Source: JBBQKG01 sp038326655 (GTDB lineage Bacteria; Actinomycetota; Thermoleophilia; Solirubrobacterales; JBBDJG01). Taken from it: DNA of 64,000 bases. The position numbers and the translations under genes were made by a program. The stretch spans positions 1 through 64,000 of the forward strand of contig JBBQKG010000006.1 in NCBI GenBank assembly GCA_038326655.1, given 5' to 3'. This document shows, piece by piece, positions 40,036 through 49,008 of the stretch. Position 1 is the stretch's first letter. Each line of letters opens with the position of its first letter. The notes beneath the pieces were generated by a model. That model was not told the DNA's origin. It did no database searches and saw nothing but the letters and a program-made list of their open reading frames with translations.

Positions 40036-41034
40036 ATGGCACCGGGGAGGCCTCCGCGACGAGGTCCGCAAGGATCTCGTGCGGCGCGCGAGGAGATGTA
40101 TCGCCGTCGCCGGCGCACGGCGCTCGCGGCCCTGGCCGCGTTGTTCCTGCTGCTGGTCTGGGCGATCGCCACGAGCGGAGGCGGGGGCGGCGCGAGCGCC
40201 GACAGGGCGAAGCCTCCCGAGCTCGCCCGCGGTGGGCGCGTGCTGCTCCCGAACTACCGCCTGGTGGCGTACTACGGCGCGCCGCAGCACGACGAGCTCG
40301 GCGCACTCGGGATCGGGACGCCTGACCAGGCGGGGCGCAAGCTGCTCCCGCAGGCGGCCGCGTACAAGCGGCCGGGACGGCCCGTGATGCCCGCCTTCGA
40401 GCTGATCGTGACGCTCGCGCAGGCCGACCCGGGCGAGGACGGCATGTACCGGCTGCGCCAGACCCCCGACGTGATCCAGCGCTACCTCGACGCGGTCCGC
40501 CGGATCAAGGGCGTGCTGATCCTCGACATTCAGCCGGGGCACGCGAGCTTCGAGGAGGAGGTGCGGGCGCTCGGGCAGTGGTTGATCGAGCCGGACGTCG
40601 AGCTCGCGCTCGACCCCGAGTGGCATCTGCCGCCCGGCGTCGTGCCCGGCAAGCAGATCGGCTCGACCGACGCCGCCACGATCAACGAGGTGTCCTACTA
40701 CCTGGCGCGGCTGCGGCGGCTGAAGGACCTCCCGCAGAAAGTCTTGATCGTCCACCAGTTCACGGAGGGAATGGTGCCCGACCGCGACAAGGTGCTCGAA
40801 CGTCCCGGGGTCGCGATCGTGCACAACATGGACGGCTTCGGGACCCCCGAGATGAAGACCAGCGTGTTCAACCAGCTCTCGTACCACCCGGCGCCGGGGG
40901 AGGCGCGCACACGGCCCGCGGGCGGTGGGCGCTTCACGGGCTTCAAGCTCTTCTACAAGGAAGACACCAACCTGATGGCGCCTGCACGCGCGCTCGGGCT
41001 GCGGCCGCCCCCCGACGTGGTCGTCTACGAGTAG
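40036..41034 (+). CDS. Membrane-anchored extracytoplasmic protein of unknown function
   Basis: 332 residues. I do not recognise the family. A basic N terminus (~25 residues, RRRRRTALA) precedes one hydrophobic helix (LAALAALFLLLVWAIA) and a Gly-rich spacer. The remaining ~270 residues form alternating strands and helices: LVAYYGAPQHDELGALG, VMPAFELIVTLAQ, GVLILDIQPGHASFEEEV, ELALDPEWHLP, KVLIVHQFTEGMV, VAIVHNMDGFGTPEMK, FKLFYKED. Strand ends carrying Asp/Glu (LDIQ, LDPEW, YKED) look like a TIM-barrel hydrolase, for instance a glycoside hydrolase, but this is only a guess. TAGAGT (40022-40027) sits 8 bases before the ATG. Confidence 0.7.
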   Translation: MAPGRPPRRGPQGSRAAREEMYRRRRRTALAALAALFLLLVWAIATSGGGGGASADRAKPPELARGGRVLLPNYRLVAYYGAPQHDELGALGIGTPDQAGRKLLPQAAAYKRPGRPVMPAFELIVTLAQADPGEDGMYRLRQTPDVIQRYLDAVRRIKGVLILDIQPGHASFEEEVRALGQWLIEPDVELALDPEWHLPPGVVPGKQIGSTDAATINEVSYYLARLRRLKDLPQKVLIVHQFTEGMVPDRDKVLERPGVAIVHNMDGFGTPEMKTSVFNQLSYHPAPGEARTRPAGGGRFTGFKLFYKEDTNLMAPARALGLRPPPDVVVYE

Positions 41035-41193
41035 CAGCAGACCAACCGCTGCGCCGCGCGAAGCGCCTGCCCGCCTCGATCCGCTCCAGATGTGTCGATG
41101 GACGGATCGGCTTGACTTGATTTACTCTGGAGACATAGAACGGCAGGGACGTGCCTGAATGGACACGCAACCACAACGGAACTAGGGGCAGGG
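41035..41193 (+). promoter_or_regulatory. Upstream region of the CGNR gene with promoter
   Basis: TTGACT (41112-41117) followed after 16-17 bases by CATAGA/ATAGAA (41134-41140) is one of the clearest promoters here, in a locally AT-rich stretch. A purine-rich GGGGCAGGG directly precedes the GTG at 41194. Nothing else was recognised in these 159 bases. Confidence 0.5.
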
Positions 41194-41751
41194 GTGGAAG
41201 CAAGCGGTAAACAGGTCGCTCCCGGCGACCTCGAACTGGTGCGCCAGTTCCTGAACACGCGCGACGTCGAGGACGGCATCGACAAGATCGCTACGCCCGC
41301 GGCGATGCACGAGTGGCTCACCTGCCACGGGTTCGACCCGGGCCCGCAGCTGGGCGAAACGGACGTCGAGCGAGCGGTGGCAATGCGCGAGGCACTGCGG
41401 GCGCTCCTGCTCGTCAACAACGGCGAGCCTCTCAACGGGCAGGCGATCCCGACGCTCAACTCGATCGCCGGCCAGACGCAGCTGGCGGTCCGCTTCGACA
41501 CTTCGGGCCGCTGCGCGCTCAAGCCGGCCGGCGACGCCGCCGACACCGTGCTCGGCGAGCTGCTCGCGATCGTGTTCCGCGCGATCGCGGACGACACGTG
41601 GAGCCGGCTCAAGACATGCCGTGCCGACACCTGCCAGTGGGCGTTCTACGACCGCTCGAGGAACCGTTCGGGCACCTGGTGCTCGATGGCGATCTGCGGC
41701 AACCGTGCAAAGGCGCGGGCGTATCGCAGCCGCCACGCCACCACCCCTTAG
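41194..41751 (+). CDS. CGNR zinc-finger transcriptional regulator (ABATE domain)
   Basis: 185 residues, GTG start. The N-terminal ABATE-like stress domain (LELVRQFLNTRDVEDGIDKIA ... VERAVAMREALRALL, shown as parts) is followed by a C-terminal CGNR zinc finger: CRADTCQWAFYDRSRNRSG then WCSMAICGNRAKARAYRSR, with four Cys. These are one-component DNA-binding proteins found mostly in actinobacteria. The target is unknown; its own upstream promoter and the following cmk-der genes are candidates. Confidence 0.88.
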   Translation: MEASGKQVAPGDLELVRQFLNTRDVEDGIDKIATPAAMHEWLTCHGFDPGPQLGETDVERAVAMREALRALLLVNNGEPLNGQAIPTLNSIAGQTQLAVRFDTSGRCALKPAGDAADTVLGELLAIVFRAIADDTWSRLKTCRADTCQWAFYDRSRNRSGTWCSMAICGNRAKARAYRSRHATTP

Positions 41752-41776
41752 TCCCCGCGGTCTACGCTTCAGCGCG

Positions 41777-42439
41777 ATGATCATCGCGATCGACGGGCCC
41801 GCGGGAAGCGGGAAGAGCACTGTCGCGCGTGGCCTTGCGCGCCGGCTCGGCTACACCTACCTCGACTCCGGGGCGCTGTACCGGGCGGTGACGCTCGCAG
41901 CGCTCGAGTCGGGCACCGACCTCGACGACGGCGATGCGCTCGGGCGCCTCGCGGCAGACGCCCGCATCGAGCTGCGCGAGCGCGACAATCCCTACGTCCA
42001 GGTGCTGCTCGACGGCCGCGACGTGAGCGAGCAGATCAGAGCGCCGAGCGTCACGGACGCGAGCTCGCGCGTCGCCGCGCACGGGCAGGTCAGGGAGGCG
42101 CTGCTCGCCAAGCAGCGGGGACTGATCACAAACGGCGACTGGGTCGCGGAGGGACGCGACATCGGCACCGTGGTGGCCCCCGACGCGCCGGTCAAGGCGT
42201 TCCTCACCGCCGATCCGGCCGAGCGCGCCCGGCGGCGGGCGGCCGAGCTGCGCAAGCGCGGGATCGAGGTGGAGGCCGGCGACGTCCACCGCGCGCTCGA
42301 GCAGCGCGACCGGGTCGACTCCACGCGCTCCTTGGCGCCGCTGCGCCCCGCGGACGACGCGGTCCTGATCGACACGACCGGGCTGCAGGCCGACGAGGTG
42401 ATCGAGCGCGTGCTGGGGCTCGTTCGACAGCCGCGCTGA
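41777..42439 (+). CDS. cmk: Cytidylate kinase
   Basis: 220 residues from ATG at 41777. P-loop IAIDGPAGSGKSTVARGLA, then GYTYLDSGALYRAVTL, SSRVAAHGQVREALLAKQR, VAEGRDIGTVVAPDA and the DRVDSTRSLAPLRPADDA lid are all Cmk hallmarks. It phosphorylates CMP/dCMP. TACGCT (41763-41768) 8 bases before the ATG, without a ribosome site, suggests a leaderless start. der follows with a one-base overlap; cmk-der is a widely conserved pair. Confidence 0.95.
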   Translation: MIIAIDGPAGSGKSTVARGLARRLGYTYLDSGALYRAVTLAALESGTDLDDGDALGRLAADARIELRERDNPYVQVLLDGRDVSEQIRAPSVTDASSRVAAHGQVREALLAKQRGLITNGDWVAEGRDIGTVVAPDAPVKAFLTADPAERARRRAAELRKRGIEVEAGDVHRALEQRDRVDSTRSLAPLRPADDAVLIDTTGLQADEVIERVLGLVRQPR

Positions 42440-43800
42440 TGCCCCCTCGCCGCCTTCCGCGGGTCGCCGTCGTCGGGTACCCGAACGTCGGCAAGTCGAC
42501 GCTGGTCAATCGCCTGAGCGGCACGCGCGAGACCGTCACCCACGCGGAGGCGGGCGTCACCCGCGACCGCAAGGAGGTCCCGGCCGAGTGGAACGGCGTC
42601 GACTTCGCGCTGGTCGACACCGGGGGCGTCGACCTCCTCGACGAGCGTGAGCTGTCCCGGCAGGTGCAGGACCAGGCGCGCCAGGCGCTGGCCGACGCGG
42701 CCGTGGTATTGCTCGTGGTCGACGGCACGGCGGGCATGCGGCCGGGTGACACGGAGCTTGCCGAGATCCTTCGCCGCTCGCCGGTGCCGGTCGTGGTCGC
42801 CGTCAACAAGCTCGACCGGGGCGCCGATGCCTACGCGGCAGCCGAGTTCCACGGGCTCGGGCTCGGCCAGCCGGACCCTGTGTCGGCCGCGCACGGAGTC
42901 GGCACGGGTGATCTCCTCGACCGCGTCGCGGCGCTCGTCCGCGAGCACGCGCCCGAGCCGCAGGAGCCCGACGCGGACGAGATCCGGCTCGCGGTGATCG
43001 GCCGGCCGAACGTGGGCAAGTCGTCGCTCGTGAACGCCTTCCTGGGCCAGGAGCGTGTGATCGTGAGCGAGCAGGCCGGCACCACCAGGGACGCGATCGA
43101 TACGCGCCTCGAGGTGGACGGCCGCCAGATGGTGCTCGTCGACACCGCGGGGCTGCGGCGCCGTGCGAAGGTCGCGGGCACGGTCGACTACTACGCACAG
43201 CTGCGCTCCGAGCGCGCCGCCGAGCGCGCCAACGTCGCGCTCGTGGTCTGCGACGCCCGGGACGGCGTCACCTCGCAGGACCTCGCGGTCGCGGGCCTCG
43301 CGATGAAGAAGGGTTGCGCCACGATCGTGGTGCTGAACAAGTGGGACGTCACGCAGGCCGACCTCGAGGACGCGAAGGTGCGCGTGAAGTTGAAGCTGCG
43401 CCTGCGGCCGAAGGTCCTGACCGCGTCCGCTGTGACCGGCCGAAACGTGACCCGCCTGCTGGTCGAGGCGGTCGCGCTCGCCGACCGTGCAAAAGGCCGG
43501 GTCGCGACCGCGGAGCTCAACCGCTTCCTGTCCGAGGTCACGTCCGAGCGCCAGCCGCCGGCGGTGCGCGGGCGCCGGCTGCGGCTCTACTACGCCACGC
43601 AGGTGGCGACGGGTCCGCCGCGGTTTCGGGTGTTCGTGAACGACCGCGGGCTGATCGCGCGCGATTACGCGTACTTCTTCGAGAACCGGCTTCGGCAGCG
43701 GTACCGGCTCGAGGGTGTGCCGCTGATCATAGATTTCGCCGACCGCGAGCGGCCGGCGCGCAGCGCGGCCGCGGTCGGCGGCCGGGCGCGCGGCGCATGA
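42439..43800 (+). CDS. der: Ribosome-assembly GTPase Der (EngA)
   Basis: 453 residues. Tandem GTPase domains: first P-loop VVGYPNVGKSTLVN with VDTGGVD, second P-loop VIGRPNVGKSSLVN (near residue 187) with VDTAGLRRRAKV and NKWD. The C-terminal KH-like domain ends HYATQ-like LYYATQVATGPPRFRVFVN and FFENRLRQRYRLEGVPL. Der is required for 50S assembly. An ATGA overlap links it to the following DUF3352 gene. Confidence 0.96.
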   Translation: MPPRRLPRVAVVGYPNVGKSTLVNRLSGTRETVTHAEAGVTRDRKEVPAEWNGVDFALVDTGGVDLLDERELSRQVQDQARQALADAAVVLLVVDGTAGMRPGDTELAEILRRSPVPVVVAVNKLDRGADAYAAAEFHGLGLGQPDPVSAAHGVGTGDLLDRVAALVREHAPEPQEPDADEIRLAVIGRPNVGKSSLVNAFLGQERVIVSEQAGTTRDAIDTRLEVDGRQMVLVDTAGLRRRAKVAGTVDYYAQLRSERAAERANVALVVCDARDGVTSQDLAVAGLAMKKGCATIVVLNKWDVTQADLEDAKVRVKLKLRLRPKVLTASAVTGRNVTRLLVEAVALADRAKGRVATAELNRFLSEVTSERQPPAVRGRRLRLYYATQVATGPPRFRVFVNDRGLIARDYAYFFENRLRQRYRLEGVPLIIDFADRERPARSAAAVGGRARGA

Positions 43801-45380
43801 GGAACGCCGTCCGGGCGGTCCGGGCCCGGTTGACCGTGAACCGGCTGCTGATCGCGATCGTCCTCGTGGCGGCGTTCCTGGGGGTGCTCGCGCTGCTGCA
43901 GGACAACAGCTCCGCCCATACCGACCATGCGATCGCGCTGGTCCCGCCGAACGCGCTGCTCTACGCCCATCTGGAGGTCGATCGTGGTTCGAGCCAGTGG
44001 CGAAACGCGCGCCGGGCGCTCGCGCGGCTCAGCTCGCTCGCGCGCCTGCGCGACCAGACGCTCGGGCGCCTCGCCGCCGGGCGAACGCCCAAGCAGCTCG
44101 ACGCCGAGCTGAAGCCGTGGCTGGGCGGCGAGGCGGCGCTGGCGCTCCTGCCGAGCGGGCGTCAGGCGACGTCGCTCGTGCTGCTCAAGGTCGGGAACCT
44201 CCAGCGGGCCAAGTCCTTCCTGGCCGGCGCCGGCCGCTCCCGGATCGAGCTCTACCGCAACATCCGCGTGCGCATCTACAAGACGCTCTCGGCCGCGTTC
44301 ATCGGCGACTTCATGGCGATCGGCCGCCTCTTCAACGTGCACGCGGCGATCGAAGCGCACTTCGGTCGCGGCCTCGCGGACGACGGGGTCTTCCGCCAGG
44401 CCCGGGATCGGCTGAGCTTCGACGGGCCGCTGCTGTACGCCTACTCACCCGGCGACGGCGTGCGCCGCCTGCTCGCACAGCAGAAGGGCCTGGTGGGGCG
44501 GATCGGCGGGCTGCTCACCCGCCCCGCCCTGCGGGGCGCGGCGGCTGCGGTGCGCTTCGAGCGCAAGGGCCTGCGGGCGTCGGTTGCGACCGTCGACTAT
44601 CCGAAGCTGGCCGGGGCGATCGACACCGATCCGGTTTTCGAGCCGCAGCTGCCGCGATCCGTGCCGGACGACGCGATTGCCTACTACGGGATCGAGGGCG
44701 TCACGAGGCTTTCCCGGCGGCTCGATGCGATCTCGGGCGGCAGCACGTCCGCGCTCACGCGCGGCATCGAGCGGGTGCGCCGCTCGCTGGGGCGGAGCGG
44801 ACGGCGCGCGCTCGCCCGCGCGCTCGCCCCCCTCGACCGGCGCGAGGCCGCGCTCGTCGTCACGCCGCCCGACGACTCGCCGACCGTCTCCCTGATCGTG
44901 AACGACACCACGCAGCGGGATGGGGGAGACGTGCTGCTCGCGCTGCAGCCGCTGCTGTCCCGCGTGGTGCAGTCCACCAGGGGCGGCCAGGCGTCCACGC
45001 TCGTGCCCGGAAACGTCGGCAGCATCGACACTCTGACGCTCCGGCTCAACCCCGATCTGGCGCTCACGTACGCGTCCCTGGGCGACCGGATCGTGGTCTC
45101 GACCGATCCGGAGGGCGTGCGCCAGATCAGCACGGCCGAGCACACGCTGGCCGGCTCTGGTGCCTTCGCCCCGGGCATGCGCGACCTCCTGAAGCAGGCG
45201 ACCTCGGTAGTCTTTCTGGACCTTCACCGCCTGTCGTCGCTCGTGGAGCGCGCCGGGCTTGGCACGACGCCGGAGTATCAGGCGATCAGGCCCGACCTTG
45301 CGAGGATCGGAACGGTGAGTGTGATCACGCAAAGCCAACGGTCGTCTCAGACGGCGCAGGTATTCGTAGAGGTGCCATGA
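43797..45380 (+). CDS. DUF3352 family membrane-anchored protein
   Basis: 527 residues, ATG overlapping the der stop. A basic N terminus precedes one transmembrane helix (LLIAIVLVAAFLGVLALLQ). The extracytoplasmic part matches the DUF3352 pattern: ALVPPNALLYAHLEVDRGS, LKPWLGGEAALALLPSG, FIGDFMAIG, VPDDAIAYYGIEGV and GDRIVVSTDPEGVRQI. The function of the family is not established. Its coupling to der and metK (4-base overlaps on both sides) suggests co-expression only. Confidence 0.75.
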   Translation: MRNAVRAVRARLTVNRLLIAIVLVAAFLGVLALLQDNSSAHTDHAIALVPPNALLYAHLEVDRGSSQWRNARRALARLSSLARLRDQTLGRLAAGRTPKQLDAELKPWLGGEAALALLPSGRQATSLVLLKVGNLQRAKSFLAGAGRSRIELYRNIRVRIYKTLSAAFIGDFMAIGRLFNVHAAIEAHFGRGLADDGVFRQARDRLSFDGPLLYAYSPGDGVRRLLAQQKGLVGRIGGLLTRPALRGAAAAVRFERKGLRASVATVDYPKLAGAIDTDPVFEPQLPRSVPDDAIAYYGIEGVTRLSRRLDAISGGSTSALTRGIERVRRSLGRSGRRALARALAPLDRREAALVVTPPDDSPTVSLIVNDTTQRDGGDVLLALQPLLSRVVQSTRGGQASTLVPGNVGSIDTLTLRLNPDLALTYASLGDRIVVSTDPEGVRQISTAEHTLAGSGAFAPGMRDLLKQATSVVFLDLHRLSSLVERAGLGTTPEYQAIRPDLARIGTVSVITQSQRSSQTAQVFVEVP

Positions 45381-46633
45381 ATTCCACCAGCCAGCTTTCA
45401 TCGAACGAGTTCCTCTTCACGTCCGAGTCGGTGACGGAGGGACACCCCGACAAGATCGCCGACCAGATCTCGGACTCGGTGCTCGACGCGATCATGGCCG
45501 ACGACCCGATGGGGCGCGTGGCCTGCGAGACCTTCGTGACGACCGGCCTGATCGTGGTCGGCGGCGAGATCACGACTGACACCTACGTCGACATCCCGAA
45601 GCTCGCTCGCCGGGTCGTCAACGAGATCGGCTACACGCGTGCAAAGTTCGGCTTCGACGCGGAGACGTGCGCCGTGCTGACCGCGATCGACGAGCAGTCC
45701 CCCGACATCGCCCAGGGCGTCGACGAGGCCTACGAGGCGCGCCACGTGCCGGGCGACGACGACCCGCTCGACCGTGAGGGCGCGGGAGACCAGGGAATGA
45801 TGTTCGGCTATGCCACGCGTGAGACGAAGGAGCTCATGCCGATGCCGATCCAGGTCGCGCACACGCTGGCGCGGCGCCTGACCGAGGTTCGGAAGGCCGA
45901 GATCGTGCCCTACCTTCGGCCGGACGGCAAGACGCAGGTGACCGTTCGCTACGAGAACGGCAAGCCGATCGAGATCATGAAGATCCTGATCTCGACCCAG
46001 CACAGGCCGCAGATCGACTGCGAGTCGCTGATCAAGCCGGACCTGTGGGAGCACGTCGTGGAGCCGGTGCTCCACGCCGACTATCGCGAGCTCTACACCG
46101 AGAAGGACCTTCGCGAGAACCTCCTGGTGAACCCCACCGGCAAGTTCGAGATCGGCGGCCCGATGGGCGACGCCGGACTGACCGGCCGGAAGATCATCGT
46201 CGACACCTACGGCGGCGCCGCGCGGCACGGCGGCGGCGCGTTCTCGGGCAAGGACCCCTCGAAGGTCGACCGGTCGGCCGCCTACGCGGCTCGGTACGTG
46301 GCGAAGAACGTGGTCGCGGCAGAGCTTGCCGATCGCTGCGAGGTCCAGGTCGCGTACGCGATCGGGGTCGCGCATCCGCTCTCGCTGATGGTCGAGACCT
46401 ACGGCACCGAGCGGGTGCCGCAGGGGAAGATCGTCGAGCTGGTCGAGAAGCATTTCGACCTGCGGCCCGGCGCGATCATCCGCGACCTCGACCTGCGCCG
46501 CCCGATTTTCCGCAAGACCGCCGCCTACGGGCACTTCGGCCGCGAGGACGCCGACTTCACGTGGGAGAAGACGGACAAGGCCGAGGTGCTGCGGCGGGAG
46601 GCGGGGCTGGAGAAGGAAGCGGCGAAGGTCTGA
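45377..46633 (+). CDS. metK: S-adenosylmethionine synthetase
   Basis: 418 residues, ATG overlapping the DUF3352 stop. FTSESVTEGHPDKIADQISD, GAGDQGMMFGYA, the P-loop-like GGAARHGGGAFSGKDPSKVDRSAAY region and YAIGVAHPLSL are the MetK signatures. It makes S-adenosylmethionine, used by RsmH, RsmB and the other methyltransferases in this window. No SAM riboswitch is possible directly upstream because of the overlap. Confidence 0.97.
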   Translation: MNSTSQLSSNEFLFTSESVTEGHPDKIADQISDSVLDAIMADDPMGRVACETFVTTGLIVVGGEITTDTYVDIPKLARRVVNEIGYTRAKFGFDAETCAVLTAIDEQSPDIAQGVDEAYEARHVPGDDDPLDREGAGDQGMMFGYATRETKELMPMPIQVAHTLARRLTEVRKAEIVPYLRPDGKTQVTVRYENGKPIEIMKILISTQHRPQIDCESLIKPDLWEHVVEPVLHADYRELYTEKDLRENLLVNPTGKFEIGGPMGDAGLTGRKIIVDTYGGAARHGGGAFSGKDPSKVDRSAAYAARYVAKNVVAAELADRCEVQVAYAIGVAHPLSLMVETYGTERVPQGKIVELVEKHFDLRPGAIIRDLDLRRPIFRKTAAYGHFGREDADFTWEKTDKAEVLRREAGLEKEAAKV

Positions 46634-46686
46634 CGGCTGCGTGAGGAGGGAACCCCCTGCTCCGCGGGACTGAGACGTCCGCTCGC

Positions 46687-46723
46687 GGCGGGGCATCCCC
46701 GCCCCTCCGAGTCCGGGGGGAGG
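46687..46723 (+). terminator. Two overlapping hairpins between metK and priA
   Basis: GGCGGGG (46687-46693) pairs with CCCCGCC (46697-46703) around CAT; CCCCTCC (46702-46708) pairs with GGGGAGG (46717-46723). The two stems share two bases, so only one can form fully. Most likely the metK terminator, of the type without a T run; the rest of the 138-base gap shows nothing else except the priA -10 box. Confidence 0.5.
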
Positions 46724-46771
46724 CCGGTTCCAGGCCCACCGCCGTCCGCCCCTCGGCTTAGGTTGAGGGAG

Positions 46772-48967
46772 ATGGCGATTGCCAAGGTTGAGCCGCTCAC
46801 CACGGCCCGTGCGCTGCGCGGGCCGTTCGATTACCGGATTCCCGTGCACATGACCGGCGTAGGCGTCGGCTCCGTGCTGGTCGTGCCCTTCGGGCGGCGG
46901 CGGATCCACGGCCTCGTGGTCGACGTGGTCCCGACCAGCGAGCTTCCGGCCGAGCGGCTGGTCGAGCCCCTCGAGTGCCTGGATGCGGGCGTGCCGCCGG
47001 AGCTGGTCGACCTGGGCCTGTGGGTCGCAGACCGCTACTGCTCCACGCCCGCCCGCGGGCTCGCGCTCGTGCTCCCGCCCGGGACCGGCACCGCCGGCAC
47101 CGCCGCGGGCGCCCGCGCCCGCGAGCTGCTCACCGCCGAGCTGACGCTCGAGGGCCGCCGCGCGCTGCGCCCCGGCGGGCCACGGCTCGGCCCGCGCCAG
47201 CATGCGGCACTCCATGCGCTCGTGGAGAGGCCGCTGCTCGTCACCGACCTCGGCGCCCGCACCCAGATCGGGCACGCGGCGCTGAAGAGCCTTGCGGGCC
47301 GCGGTCTCGTACGGCTCGCCGCGCATGCCGTCGAGCGGCGTCCGGCGGCGGTGGACCGCGGCGGCGCCGGCCCGCGGGTGGCGAGCCCACCGGCGCTCAC
47401 GGATGCCCAGCGCGACGCGCTCGACGCGGTCACGGCGCCGCTGCGGGAGGGGCGCCACGAGCGGCTGCTGCTCCACGGCGTGACCGGAAGCGGCAAGACC
47501 GAGGTCTACCTGCGCGCGGCGGCGATCGCGCTCGAGCTGGGTCGCTCGGCGATCGTGCTCGTGCCCGAGATCGCGCTCACGCCGCAGACGACCCGCCGCT
47601 TCGAGGAGCGCTTCGGCGAGCGCGTGGCGGTGCTGCACTCGAAGCTCGGCATGGGCGAGCGCTTCGACGAGTGGCAGCGCCTTCGCCGCGGCGAGGCACG
47701 CGTGTGCGTCGGGCCGCGGTCGGCGATCTTCGCGCCGTTGCGAGACGTCGGCCTGATCGTCGTGGACGAGGAACACGACCCCGCCTACAAGCAGGAGAGC
47801 GATCCCCGCTACGACGCGCGGCGGGTGGCCGAGCGACGAGCCGAGAGGGCGGGCGCGGTGCTGCTCTGCGGGAGCGCGACGCCGCGGCCGGAAAGCTGGG
47901 TCGCGACCCGCCGGCTGACCCTGCCGGACCGCGTCGGTCCGGGCGGCGGCCTGCCGGAGGTCGAGCTGATCGACATGCGCGGCCTGCGGCACGCGCTTCA
48001 TCCGCAGTCGCGCGCGGCGCTCGAGGACGTGAAGGCCGCGGGCGGAAAGGCGATCGTGCTCGTGAGCCGTCGCGGCTGGTCGGCCTTCTGCGTCTGCCGT
48101 TCCTGCGGCCATGCCTGGAGCTGCCCCCGCTGCGACGTGACGCTGACGCTGCACCGGGTGGCCGGTTCGGAGAGCCTCGTGTGCCACCACTGCGGCCACC
48201 GCGAGGCGGTGCCGCGCCAGTGCTCGGAGTGCCGGTCGACGACGATCGCGCAGCACGGCGCCGGCACGCAGCGCATCGAGGCCGAGATCGCCGAGGCGAT
48301 GGAGCCTCTCCCCGTGTTCCGCCTGGACGCCGACGCGGCCCGGCGCAAGCACGGAATCGCGGGCCTGCTGGACAGCTTCGGCGCGGCGGCCTCGGGAGTG
48401 CTGGTCGGGACGCAGATGGTCGCGCAGGGACACGACTTCCCCGAGGTCGAGCTTGCGATCGTGCAGGACGCGGACGCTGCGCTGCGGTTTCCCGACTTCC
48501 GGGCCGAGGAGCGCACCTTTGCGCTCGTGTCGCAGCTCGCCGGCCGCAGCGGCAGGGGTCCGCGGGGGGGACGCGTGCTCGTGCAGACGCTGGTGCCCGA
48601 GGCGCGCTGCCTTGGCCACGCCGCTGCGCACGACGCCCCCTCCTTCCTCGCCGAGGAGCTTGCGCGCAGGCAGGCGCTGCGCTATCCGCCGTTCGCGCGG
48701 CTCGTCCGGGTCGTCACGGGCGCCGCCGAGGAGGCTGCGGCCCATCGCGCCGCGCAGGCGGTGCGGACGAGGATCGAGGGCGGCGGACTGGACGTGCTGG
48801 GTCCGGCGCCGCTCTTCCGGCTGAAGGATCGCCACCGCGCGCTGCTCCTGCTGAAGGCCCCGGCGGAGGGGCTCGACATCGGCGCCGTGGGCGCCGCGGT
48901 TCACGCCGTCGCCTCCGATCGGGCGCTCCGCGGGGTGACGTTCTCGGTCGACGTCGACCCCCAGTGA
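46772..48967 (+). CDS. priA: Primosomal replication protein PriA (DNA helicase)
   Basis: 731 residues from ATG at 46772; a TTG at 46763 would add three. The N-terminal 3'-DNA-binding domain opens with RALRGPFDYRIPVHM. Helicase motifs follow: Walker A HGVTGSGKTEVYLRA, DEEHDPAYKQESDPRYDARR (DEEH box), GSATPRPES, GTQMVAQGHDFP and LAGRSGRGPRGG. The zinc-binding insert has eight Cys (CVCRSCGHAWSCPRC; CHHCGHREAVPRQCSEC). Many actinobacterial PriA proteins have lost helicase motifs; this one keeps them. It restarts stalled replication forks. TAGGTT (46759-46764) 7 bases before the ATG suggests a leaderless mRNA. Confidence 0.93.
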   Translation: MAIAKVEPLTTARALRGPFDYRIPVHMTGVGVGSVLVVPFGRRRIHGLVVDVVPTSELPAERLVEPLECLDAGVPPELVDLGLWVADRYCSTPARGLALVLPPGTGTAGTAAGARARELLTAELTLEGRRALRPGGPRLGPRQHAALHALVERPLLVTDLGARTQIGHAALKSLAGRGLVRLAAHAVERRPAAVDRGGAGPRVASPPALTDAQRDALDAVTAPLREGRHERLLLHGVTGSGKTEVYLRAAAIALELGRSAIVLVPEIALTPQTTRRFEERFGERVAVLHSKLGMGERFDEWQRLRRGEARVCVGPRSAIFAPLRDVGLIVVDEEHDPAYKQESDPRYDARRVAERRAERAGAVLLCGSATPRPESWVATRRLTLPDRVGPGGGLPEVELIDMRGLRHALHPQSRAALEDVKAAGGKAIVLVSRRGWSAFCVCRSCGHAWSCPRCDVTLTLHRVAGSESLVCHHCGHREAVPRQCSECRSTTIAQHGAGTQRIEAEIAEAMEPLPVFRLDADAARRKHGIAGLLDSFGAAASGVLVGTQMVAQGHDFPEVELAIVQDADAALRFPDFRAEERTFALVSQLAGRSGRGPRGGRVLVQTLVPEARCLGHAAAHDAPSFLAEELARRQALRYPPFARLVRVVTGAAEEAAAHRAAQAVRTRIEGGGLDVLGPAPLFRLKDRHRALLLLKAPAEGLDIGAVGAAVHAVASDRALRGVTFSVDVDPQ

Positions 48968-49008
48968 GGCCCCAGTGAGCTGCGGGGACCGTCGGTAAAC
49001 TCGCCCTC

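Noticed and set aside
45300..45380. SAM riboswitch before metK
   Set aside because: metK overlaps the preceding gene by 4 bases, leaving no leader.
45398..48904. Very long open frame on the minus strand opposite metK and priA
   Set aside because: It is antisense to two clear genes, is Arg/Pro/His-rich and has no recognisable motif; such frames are expected in very GC-rich coding DNA.
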